DNA of 38,206 nucleotides from Methanobacteriota archaeon (GTDB lineage: Archaea > Thermoplasmatota > Poseidoniia > Poseidoniales > Thalassarchaeaceae). Positions 7,669-14,959 of this stretch are shown here, piece after piece (within the stretch, counting starts at the first letter, position 1; each line of letters opens with the position of its first letter). Below the pieces are notes generated by a model. It had not been told where the DNA came from. It saw only the letters and a list, made by a program, of their open reading frames with translations, and made no database searches. The stretch spans positions 1 to 38,206 of the forward strand of contig PBMR01000011.1 of NCBI GenBank assembly GCA_002722735.1, written 5' to 3'. The translations under genes and the position numbers were made by a program.

Positions 7669-9270
7669 CTACTCCTCGGAAGCCTCGGCCATGAATTCCA
7701 ACTTACATACCGGGCATCGCGAACGAACGGGTCTGCGTTCGATTGGCACCCTCAGGGTCTGGCTGCAGTCAGGGCATTGTAAGAGATCGTCAGATGAGCT
7801 GGAGACCCGGTCGGGGGAGATGGTTGGATCGGCGATAGGGACTCGCTCTTCGGTTTCTGGGACTATTTTTTGGGAGTCGCCCGCCCCTACTTCGAATTGC
7901 ATGGTGCAAGCAGGGCACTTAACCCCTCCCGAGTGCCTGATGGGTACATTGAGGCGTTGCTCGCAATGAGGGCATGAGACCTCCCTTTTCGCTTGTTCAC
8001 CTCGGCTGGTCCTTGGCTCCCTCGGAGTCCGTATGCCTCCCTGTTCAGTAGACGGGGTCCTTGAAGAAACCGTTCGCCAAGTCACCCTCGCTGCAAGGAT
8101 TACTGCAATGCCAGCGAGAGCACCATAGATGGCAGCGATGGAGTCGAATGGCAATTCAAAGCCACTGGCTTCGGGCTCAGAGTCGATATTGACTGAGCTT
8201 GTAGCGAATGCTTCACCCATCATCCACACTAGATCAAAGTCGACGGCGTTTGCATCGGGCCAAGTAGGAATTTCCATCACACTGGAGAAACTCCCGTGGG
8301 GGGGAACGGGGGGGACTGAGGTCTCAGATAAGATGGTGTGATCAGAAGAGAGGACCAACCTAGCTTTTCCTGCTGGAGTGGCAGAGTTTCCGTCGTTGGA
8401 CAACAAGAATTCGATCAGGACCTTCTCGCCCGTCCTCGGAAGTTCTGGTGTGGAGCCTACGAAGGATGCAGAGGGCTCTGGGATCGGTGCGATGGGAAAG
8501 ATATCCGTGGAGTTCGCGTATGAGTTTTCGGCTACCCATGATTGCGGAATCAGTTCAAGGAAAATTGACTTAGCCTCGGGATGACCAAGTTCGATGGTCA
8601 TGCTTCTTCGTCCCGGGTCCAATTCAACAGTGAAGCTCTGCATCAATGAGCGGACGTCTCGGAGGTCCTTTGAGATCTCAAGCAATAGAGGACGAGAGCG
8701 TCCAGGCGAGAGGGTCATGGAAGCATCAATCGAAAGGCCCCCCTCCAACGACCACTCATACGACTCCACGGAGACTTCGATGGATTGAGGCTGGTGAACC
8801 TCAACGACAAAGTCACCGTTTAACGAAGCATCGACTTGAGAGTCTGAGCTGGTAAGCCACCAATGATAGGACATTGTCCCGTTGGTTTCTGGGGTGAAGG
8901 TGACGCTGACCTCCCTGCTGGAACCGGAAGAAATCTCCACTTGGTTTCCCGAAGTAGAGAATCCACTGTTAGGATTTTCAAGATTAAGGGCGGCACTACC
9001 AGTATGGGCCCCCTGATTGCTTACGAGCACGGAAACTAGGAGGCGGTCCCCCACGTGTGCAGGCTCACCAACTACGGCCGCTCCAGATCCACCTGTTGAA
9101 GTGAGGTTGGCAGAGGGAGAGGTTCGGTCTGTGGTCAATGATCGATTCAATGATTCATCGAGAATGTCTTCGGAACCAAAGCCGTGAGGGGTTATGGGGG
9201 GGGCCAGTGCCATGAGCAGGGTGATGCATAATGCTCTCGCAAACAATCTGTGCACTATCACATCCCCCAT
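7669..9270 (-). CDS. Secreted-domain membrane protein with two cytosolic zinc ribbons
   Basis: The 533-residue protein has four visible parts. Residues 1-30 look like a signal peptide or N-terminal anchor. Residues 45-365 are beta-rich and resemble repeated CARDB/immunoglobulin-like modules, with phrases such as LVSVLVSNQGAHTGSAAL and VLIEFLLSNDGNSATPAG. A membrane segment lies at about 372-395. The tail holds two CxxC...CxxC zinc ribbons beginning at residues 433 and 499, which are similar to each other. Topology would put the beta domains outside and the ribbons inside. The stop is two bases before the DtxR start, so it is the first gene of that operon. The outside-sensor, inside-zinc-ribbon layout suggests signalling or assembly, but no function is established. 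Confidence 0.8.
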   Translation of the reverse strand: MGDVIVHRLFARALCITLLMALAPPITPHGFGSEDILDESLNRSLTTDRTSPSANLTSTGGSGAAVVGEPAHVGDRLLVSVLVSNQGAHTGSAALNLENPNSGFSTSGNQVEISSGSSREVSVTFTPETNGTMSYHWWLTSSDSQVDASLNGDFVVEVHQPQSIEVSVESYEWSLEGGLSIDASMTLSPGRSRPLLLEISKDLRDVRSLMQSFTVELDPGRRSMTIELGHPEAKSIFLELIPQSWVAENSYANSTDIFPIAPIPEPSASFVGSTPELPRTGEKVLIEFLLSNDGNSATPAGKARLVLSSDHTILSETSVPPVPPHGSFSSVMEIPTWPDANAVDFDLVWMMGEAFATSSVNIDSEPEASGFELPFDSIAAIYGALAGIAVILAARVTWRTVSSRTPSTEQGGIRTPREPRTSRGEQAKREVSCPHCEQRLNVPIRHSGGVKCPACTMQFEVGAGDSQKIVPETEERVPIADPTISPDRVSSSSDDLLQCPDCSQTLRVPIERRPVRSRCPVCKLEFMAEASEE

Positions 9271-9314
9271 ACTTCATCGTATCAATCAAACCCCAATAAT
9301 TCGGCCACAGATGG

Positions 9315-9321
9315 CTTTAAT
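9315..9321 (+). promoter_or_regulatory. Box A promoter of the coiled-coil operon
   Basis: CTTTAAT is centred about 25 bases before the ATG at 9343. This spacing decides the start: the longer frame from 9250 would run through the opposite gene's signal peptide and this promoter. Confidence 0.5.
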
Positions 9322-9342
9322 GCAGTGATTACGCCGCGCCAG

Positions 9343-10185
9343 ATGACCATGGACAACGATGGACTTCTCAAGGTCGGGCCGGATGAGCTCGCCCAGTCCC
9401 TACTAAACAGGAGAAGGATGCTTAAGGAAACCCTACCGGGTGTTATCAGAAATCTAGAGGCTGAGGAGGATTCGTTGATTCCTAAGCTAGAGAGGCAAAT
9501 TAACGCCCACCAACGAGCCAACGAACGCGTAGCGGAATTAAAGCTAGCAAGGGATGAGGGGCAACGAAAAGCATCGGGGATAATAGGCGAAGTGAAGTCC
9601 GTTAGAGAGGGGTTGATGGAAGGCCGTGGGATGGTCAACTTAGATCCGAGGTGGAAAAGGGAGAAGCTCTTTGAGAAACTTGAGGAGATAGAGCAGAAGA
9701 TTCAGACCTCGGCCTTGGATCACAAATCAGAGAGGAAGATGTTGGATCGGAGAAAGAAGCTTCTCGAAGAGAACGAAAGCTGGCTTGCCGACAGGAAGGA
9801 GTCAAACCCCCAAATGACATCGTACGTCGAGAAGAGCAGGGAGTTGTCTAAACTCTACAAATCCGCTGACAAAGCCCACAGGGGGATGCTAGCGGCAGTG
9901 GAGAAAGCACGACCGCTTTATGAAAAATTGATTGTGCTTCGGGCCGAACTCATAGATGTAAGAAGTCAGCTCGATAGAGCCAAGGAGTTGCTTTCCCAGT
10001 CAGACAATGCAATAGAACATTGGGAGAGAAGACTGTCGGATGGATTCGGCGACCTAGGGCCTGGATTTCCTGACCTTCTCAAGGACAGTAGGAAAGTTAC
10101 CGGTGGGGGGGCCTCGTCCTTTGCGGGGAAATCTAGTTCTAGCGTTTCACGAACTACAAATAGCGCTCGGGGTGAAGGGGGATGA
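9343..10185 (+). CDS. COG1340-type coiled-coil protein (paralogue 2)
   Basis: The protein has 280 residues from the ATG at 9343, chosen because a box A sits about 25 bases upstream. It is helical and charged for most of its length. Residues 112-143 show the clearest COG1340-like signature of the four local paralogues: EEIEQKIQTSALDHKSER followed by a lysine-rich helix. The last 40 residues are glycine- and serine-rich and look disordered. The stop overlaps the start of the next coiled-coil gene by four bases. No enzyme motif, membrane segment or zinc site is visible. It was probably made by duplication of an ancestral gene shared with 10182-11144, 11173-12075 and 4400-5383. Confidence 0.75.
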   Translation: MTMDNDGLLKVGPDELAQSLLNRRRMLKETLPGVIRNLEAEEDSLIPKLERQINAHQRANERVAELKLARDEGQRKASGIIGEVKSVREGLMEGRGMVNLDPRWKREKLFEKLEEIEQKIQTSALDHKSERKMLDRRKKLLEENESWLADRKESNPQMTSYVEKSRELSKLYKSADKAHRGMLAAVEKARPLYEKLIVLRAELIDVRSQLDRAKELLSQSDNAIEHWERRLSDGFGDLGPGFPDLLKDSRKVTGGGASSFAGKSSSSVSRTTNSARGEGG

Positions 10186-11144
10186 GTGAGTCTGATCAGA
10201 CTGATTTGTGGGGCGAACTAGAGGAAATGGATCATTCTGACATTGAGGATCTGAGAGGCGAGCACAAACGTTTGCTAGCGACAATGGACGATGAGTTGAG
10301 GGGGCTCAAGGCAGAGCGGAAGGAACAGGTTGAGATTGTCAAATCACTCAGATCGGCCATAGGTAAGGTGGAAGTCGCTGACTCGGGACGAAGGTCACTG
10401 CTGAGAGAGTTCCACCGCTCAAGAAAATCCGCCCAGAAAGAGAAGGGGGTGAGGGATTCGATTAACAAGTGCGTTCCCCCTCCAGCGAACATTTTGCTCG
10501 AATGGCTTTCCGTCACTCATACAAGGCTCACCACTGTGGACAATGACTTGACAGCGGTTCCTATGCTCAATAGGGAGTTCGATTCATTCAGTAGGTTCTT
10601 TGAGTTACAGTCCGCAATAGAACGGAAGAAAGTGGCGGAATCGGCCCATGGCAGATATGCTGCTTACGTAAGCGAAATGAGGGAGATTACGACGAAACTC
10701 GATAAATACAAGGCTGAGAAGGAAAGAAGCGTATCTGAAATCACAGAAGATCTAGGAATAGAAGACAGGAATATTACAAGGAAGGAGATTAGGGGAATTA
10801 GCAATCGAATCTCCGACATAGACAATAGGATGGATTCCTTGATCGAGGAGCGGAGAACCGCTCGAAAGGAACTGAGACGAATTGAAGCATACTCCAGGAT
10901 TTCTCGGAGCGGTCACGGGCGCGTGAAGATTTCCGACATCAAGGATGTCGCTCGCAGTGGTGGGACTCTGAGTACCGGGGAGATGGATGCCTTGCTCAAG
11001 ATGGGGGGGCTCGCCTCATTGGGAAATCAAACCGATGATAAGAAACAACCAACTACAGGGAAGAAGCGGAAGAAGAAAGGGAGGAAACTGGGGGTTTCTA
11101 GGAGTGGCAGCAGAAAAGGAAAACTGGCTACCCGAAAGGAGTAA
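10182..11144 (+). CDS. Divergent COG1340-like coiled-coil protein with basic tail (paralogue 3)
   Basis: The 320-residue protein is mostly helical and charged. The central signature (115-150) is recognisable but weaker: a Val-Asp helix, a Thr, then LNREFDSFSRF and a further helix. Near the C-terminus, SGGTLSTGEMDALLKMGG (259-276) closely parallels the end of the next protein (SGDTLSTEELMLLQRG). This supports common ancestry even where the coiled coil has drifted. The last 35 residues are extremely basic (KKRKKKGRK and similar), which suggests binding to nucleic acid or an acidic surface. It is translationally coupled to the preceding gene by a four-base overlap. Confidence 0.75.
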   Translation: MSESDQTDLWGELEEMDHSDIEDLRGEHKRLLATMDDELRGLKAERKEQVEIVKSLRSAIGKVEVADSGRRSLLREFHRSRKSAQKEKGVRDSINKCVPPPANILLEWLSVTHTRLTTVDNDLTAVPMLNREFDSFSRFFELQSAIERKKVAESAHGRYAAYVSEMREITTKLDKYKAEKERSVSEITEDLGIEDRNITRKEIRGISNRISDIDNRMDSLIEERRTARKELRRIEAYSRISRSGHGRVKISDIKDVARSGGTLSTGEMDALLKMGGLASLGNQTDDKKQPTTGKKRKKKGRKLGVSRSGSRKGKLATRKE

Positions 11145-11172
11145 TGAATTTCTACACTTTGGTATTGCTTAA

Positions 11173-12075
11173 ATGGAGAGGCAAAATCGAAGGGACAGAG
11201 GCTTTGTTTTGGTGGTCAATAGTACAACTCTGGGAGAGGTCCTCGGACCACTATCGGACAAAGTTAGCAAGAAGCTATTAGATTTCAAAGACAGACGTGA
11301 CGAGTTGAACGTGAACGTGAGGTGCCACCTTGACAAGAGGAACGATATCAACAGACAGGTGAAAGAGCTAATCCATGAGGTTCAGAACCAGAAGACGATT
11401 CGAAATGAGGCCAATGCAACAGTCAAGGATCTAAAGGCGATTAGGCTTGAAAGAACTAACGTCCTAAAGGAGAAGCGTGAAGAACTAAGGAGCAGCTACG
11501 ACCAGAGAAAACCTGAGGTTAGAGAAAAGACCCAGGGGCCACCTTCACACAAAATTAGGGCTGAAATGAACAAGCTCGAGAGGAGATTTGAGACCGGTCA
11601 GATCAAACCCAACAAGGAAAATGAGTTCTTCGCCAAGATGAAGAAACTACAGAAGCAACTCAAAGATACCATGGAAAGGGAGGAGGCGAGCAGCTCCGAA
11701 TCACTGAAGAGGGTTCAAGTTGCCGAAGACCTTCAGACAGCAGCGCACAAATCAGTTGAACAGGCGGTAGCTTCTGCGCAGGAGGCTCACGATTTGATGA
11801 TTGAGCTCTCGGATGAGGTCGATAGGCTGAGGGAGTCGGCAAATAATGAGCACCTTAGCCTAACCTCTAGCAAACGTAAAGCGGATTCCCTCCACAACCA
11901 ATACATTGTCTCACTACGTTGCATTCATTCAATGAAGGACATAATGAAATTAGCAGAGTCCAAACAGAAGCGGGATGAAGAAGACGGTAAGGTAGGAGTA
12001 TCTGACTTGATGTCCCGTCTGATGTCTGGAGACACCTTGTCGACCGAAGAACTCATGTTGTTGCAGAGGGGCTAG
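11173..12075 (+). CDS. COG1340-type coiled-coil protein (paralogue 4)
   Basis: The protein has 300 residues, mostly coiled coil. The signature at 131-165 contains KLERRFETGQIKPNKENEFF. The region around 225-265, with the NNEHLSL stretch and KRKADSLHNQY, parallels the 4400-5383 protein, its closest relative here. It ends with SGDTLSTEELMLLQRG (285-300), as in the preceding protein. The ATG at 11173 is used; an AT-rich GAATTT block about 25 bases upstream could be a box A, so the gene may be transcribed separately as well as from the upstream operon. Its 3' end overlaps the convergent gene at 12053 by 23 bases. Confidence 0.78.
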   Translation: MERQNRRDRGFVLVVNSTTLGEVLGPLSDKVSKKLLDFKDRRDELNVNVRCHLDKRNDINRQVKELIHEVQNQKTIRNEANATVKDLKAIRLERTNVLKEKREELRSSYDQRKPEVREKTQGPPSHKIRAEMNKLERRFETGQIKPNKENEFFAKMKKLQKQLKDTMEREEASSSESLKRVQVAEDLQTAAHKSVEQAVASAQEAHDLMIELSDEVDRLRESANNEHLSLTSSKRKADSLHNQYIVSLRCIHSMKDIMKLAESKQKRDEEDGKVGVSDLMSRLMSGDTLSTEELMLLQRG

Positions 12076-13003
12076 CATCTAGATTGTAGGTTCGACCATT
12101 GCTTCCATGCAATATCTTCCCTGTTGTTTGAATAATCCACCCAGGGATGAATAGTGCTGACTCGTGAAACTGAGCGGACTCCTTTCTGAATGACCACTTC
12201 TCCAATAGCATACTTTTGACGGGCCCGGATGAATCGGTTTCCTCAACACGACTCCTTTTTCTCACCTCGAGTAACTTCTGAATCTCCATATGGAGCCTAG
12301 ATTCGGGCAACCAGGATTCATCAGCGGGGGAGATAGTTCGGAGGTCGGGGATGTTATTGGCCTGATCGGAATAGTCTAGCATCCTCAGACAGGCCGACCA
12401 CGGGTCCTCGATGACAGACCAATGATCGCGTTCGACATCTAGGGAGGGAGCCACGAGATCACCGGTCACTGTCCACAACTTCGCATTCAGAAGAACCGGG
12501 GTGATTACGGACCCCTCCATACCCCTGTGTGCAAGCCAGTAGGCAGGGTCGAACGACGGCTTGAGCGAAATGGGCTCACAGTTGTCAGGATTATCTGAAT
12601 CGGAAAGAAGAAGATCGCCTTTTGGCATGCCATCGGGATTTCGAGCAACCAATTCGCCGGACAGCACTGCCTGACCTATCCAGTTTGATATGGAATCTGG
12701 CCCCCAGAAAATAACATCACTTGAATTGAATGGGCTTGAATCCGGTGATAGCTCTCTTTCACTGAGAATCCAATGCCGCCCTTTAGGAGCATCCACCCTC
12801 CATCTTTCCAACTCCTGTTCAGATAGTGAGAGCAGGTCCGAGGGAACATGCCAGACAAATACCTCACGGTTGTCCGAAGGGTGCAAATCAGGCACCCTCT
12901 TCGCAATTCCGATACATATGAAACCGTGGGGAGGAGACTCAACGGGGGACGGTCGAAGGTTGACGGCTCGGTTCTCGAGCAACTTTCTTATTGCCGACTC
13001 CAT
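12053..13003 (-). CDS. Unrecognised 316-residue soluble protein downstream of rpl30e
   Basis: I do not recognise this family. The protein is soluble, of mixed alpha/beta character, and tryptophan-rich. It has an N-terminal helix (MESAIRKLLENRAV), a strand-rich region with HGFICIGIAKRVPDL, and a conserved-looking patch around FWGPDSISNWIGQAVLSGEL. The ATG at 13003 is preferred to the longer frame from 13042 because an AT-rich box lies about 25 bases upstream. In other archaea the genes after rpl30e are nusA, rps12 and rps7. This protein has no KH domain and is not NusA. A nuclease or NTPase fold cannot be claimed from what is visible. The 3' end overlaps the convergent coiled-coil gene. Confidence 0.65.
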   Translation of the reverse strand: MESAIRKLLENRAVNLRPSPVESPPHGFICIGIAKRVPDLHPSDNREVFVWHVPSDLLSLSEQELERWRVDAPKGRHWILSERELSPDSSPFNSSDVIFWGPDSISNWIGQAVLSGELVARNPDGMPKGDLLLSDSDNPDNCEPISLKPSFDPAYWLAHRGMEGSVITPVLLNAKLWTVTGDLVAPSLDVERDHWSVIEDPWSACLRMLDYSDQANNIPDLRTISPADESWLPESRLHMEIQKLLEVRKRSRVEETDSSGPVKSMLLEKWSFRKESAQFHESALFIPGWIIQTTGKILHGSNGRTYNLDASPSATT

Positions 13004-13020
13004 GATGCTAGGGGGGAAGG

Positions 13021-13034
13021 GGTGATTTTGAAAC
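13021..13034 (-). promoter_or_regulatory. Box A promoter of the 13003 gene, leaderless spacing
   Basis: On the minus strand this reads GTTTCAAAATCACC. The centre is about 25 bases before the ATG at 13003, between the eL30 stop and this start. It suggests separate transcription from the polymerase operon. Confidence 0.45.
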
Positions 13035-13072
13035 GAACCCATGGTGAAGGTGCTTCGGCCTCGATTTGGGCA

Positions 13073-13375
13073 TCAGAAATTCGAGCCAAGTTGGAGGAGG
13101 TCGCTTTGGCCGGGGTCCAAGACGCAGAGTGCACTAACGGGGAATGGCTTTCCACAAGCAGCACCAAGTTGGCGGTTGACCATGAGTACCTGATGAATCG
13201 GGACATTTGGGGAGGAGGTTCTCAATTCGTTGATGAATGACTCGGGGCAGTTTGCCGCTACCAGTACTACTTTGGCTTCCCCACTTGTGCAAGCAACTGA
13301 AGTTTGGCGCTGACCAAACACAAGGTCGCCGGTGTTTACGCCTTGCTTCAATTGGCGTGCGATGTCCATCCCCAC
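13073..13375 (-). CDS. rpl30e: 50S ribosomal protein eL30
   Basis: The 100-residue protein is the archaeal/eukaryotic L30e of the L7Ae/L30e RNA-binding fold. Family marks are visible: an N-terminal helix with DIARQLKQGVNTGDLVFGQ, then SGEAKVVLVAANCPES, the segment VPIHQV, and the near-invariant end LGAACGKPFPVSALCVLDPG followed by SDLLQL. It starts three bases after the rpoA2 stop. The order rpoH-rpoB-rpoA1-rpoA2-rpl30e is the standard archaeal one, so it belongs to the polymerase operon. Confidence 0.95.
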   Translation of the reverse strand: MGMDIARQLKQGVNTGDLVFGQRQTSVACTSGEAKVVLVAANCPESFINELRTSSPNVPIHQVLMVNRQLGAACGKPFPVSALCVLDPGQSDLLQLGSNF

Positions 13376-13378
13376 ACC

Positions 13379-14959
13379 TCAACGATGTTCCTCTGGAATG
13401 TAGAACAACTCAACGCTACCAGTTCCAAGTGCCACTGGCTGCCCAACGATGATGTTCTCAGTGACCCCAGAAAGATCGTCTCTCTCCCCAATTATTCCGG
13501 CCTTCAGGAGATGGGTCACAGTGACCTCAAAGGCCGAGCGAGCGAGGATCGAATGCTTGGCACCACTCACGCCGTGTCTGCCGATAGCCCTGACTTCGCC
13601 CCCAGTGGTCATGACATCAGATACCATGAGCAAGTGCCGTACATCAACATCGAGGCCGGCCCCTTCCAAAGTGTCCCACATCTCGTTGATGATGGCTTGG
13701 CGAGCGGCTTCGATACCGAGGTAGTCGTGAATCTCGCTGATGTTGTTGGTGTAGGTACGCGATCTATCAATTCCGGCAAACTCACTCACCTTAGCAAGAT
13801 TGGAGCCGATGGTGGAGATGTAGTACTCCCCGGTTTCTGCGATGGGACCCTGGACGTTGGCCCGTGAAATGCCTGGAAGGCCTTTCAGCCTCAGCTTCTT
13901 GATCTTGTCTTCGAGTTGAAGTAGTGCAGTATAGGTGGGTGGATCAGCGGAAATATTAGCAAGATCCTGTTCCTTTGAAATTCCGGGGATAATGCGCAGG
14001 GACTTGGGCTTGTCATCGTTGTCAGCCTGGACGTAGAGCCGGAGAGCCCTGGATAGCTTGTCACGAATTTCTGCACCTGTCATCTTTTTCAGCCTCATAT
14101 TGCTGAAATTCAACTGGAGGTTGATGTTTCTCTGTGCCACGTCTACATCGATAGTCGCAATATCCATGGCGGTAGTTGTCTCTAATCCGGCAGCAATGTC
14201 CCGAACGAACTTCTCATTGGTTCTCAGAGGTTTGCCCTTGGCATTGAACTCGTCTAGATAGATAATCATCGTAGGTGTCTTGGGAACCTTGCGAGCGTCG
14301 ACGATCTCGATGATTCGCGGGAGTCCTTGAGTGACGTTCACTGTGGCGACTCCAGCATAGTGAAAGGTCCTCATTGTCATCTGGGTACCTGGTTCTCCAA
14401 TCGACTGGGCTGTTGTTATGCCTACGGCTTCGTACGGAATTGCTTTAGCTTCATCAGCGAAGACGCCGGCAGATTCTACGACCTTCTTAGCCTTTGCAGG
14501 AGTCAGCTTCTTCACGCCACGCTTCTGCAGCCCCTTGACTAGGGCGTCAACCATCTTCGGAGTCAATTTGGTACCACTGCTACGCAAGGCCTCGGAAAGT
14601 CGTACGTACATTTCATCTTCAGTATCGACATCACGAATTAACTGCTTCATCTTGGCATCCACATCGTAGTCCTCAAGGGGGAGTGAACGCTTCATTCGCC
14701 TAGTCCTGGACACAGTCCGTCTACGAACTATGGTCTTCTGAGATTGGGCAGAGGCAGCCCTAGTAGACTTCGTTGAGCTCGACATGATCTCGTGAATCCT
14801 CTGAGAGGTTCCGGAGTCAATGCCACAAATTTGGGCTATCTGGCCAGGAGAGAGGCCCTTGACGTTGTCCCACTTCCTGTCGTCTGCAAGCTTATGGGCA
14901 TACTCTTCCTCGATTCCGAGGTCCATCAGCTTCTTCTTTGTCGCACTCTTGACAACCAT
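13379..14959 (-). CDS. rpoA2: DNA-directed RNA polymerase subunit Rpo1C (A'') with N-terminal extension
   Basis: This is the C-terminal part of the largest RNA polymerase subunit. The core carries the trigger-loop region [17 protein letters not shown] (184-200), followed by [18 protein letters not shown], and later [18 protein letters not shown] and the [18 protein letters not shown] block near the end. Its 526 residues exceed the roughly 390 usual for archaeal A''. The excess is largely N-terminal: residues 1-62 form an extra helical domain, then a basic linker ([16 protein letters not shown]) to about residue 95. The extra domain is nearly the same as the N-terminus of RpoH in this operon. 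The start overlaps the rpoA1 stop by one base (TAATG on the coding strand). Confidence 0.97.
   Translation of the reverse strand: MVVKSATKKKLMDLGIEEEYAHKLADDRKWDNVKGLSPGQIAQICGIDSGTSQRIHEIMSSSTKSTRAASAQSQKTIVRRRTVSRTRRMKRSLPLEDYDVDAKMKQLIRDVDTEDEMYVRLSEALRSSGTKLTPKMVDALVKGLQKRGVKKLTPAKAKKVVESAGVFADEAKAIPYEAVGITTAQSIGEPGTQMTMRTFHYAGVATVNVTQGLPRIIEIVDARKVPKTPTMIIYLDEFNAKGKPLRTNEKFVRDIAAGLETTTAMDIATIDVDVAQRNINLQLNFSNMRLKKMTGAEIRDKLSRALRLYVQADNDDKPKSLRIIPGISKEQDLANISADPPTYTALLQLEDKIKKLRLKGLPGISRANVQGPIAETGEYYISTIGSNLAKVSEFAGIDRSRTYTNNISEIHDYLGIEAARQAIINEMWDTLEGAGLDVDVRHLLMVSDVMTTGGEVRAIGRHGVSGAKHSILARSAFEVTVTHLLKAGIIGERDDLSGVTENIIVGQPVALGTGSVELFYIPEEHR

Noticed and set aside
9250-9342. Longer start for the first coiled-coil protein of the plus-strand operon
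   Set aside because: The extension would run through the opposite gene's signal peptide and the box A at 9315-9321; the ATG at 9343 has leaderless spacing.
13304-13867. Plus-strand open frame of 187 codons opposite rpoA2 and rpl30e
   Set aside because: It is antisense to strongly conserved polymerase and ribosomal protein sequence; its sequence shows no protein-like pattern.
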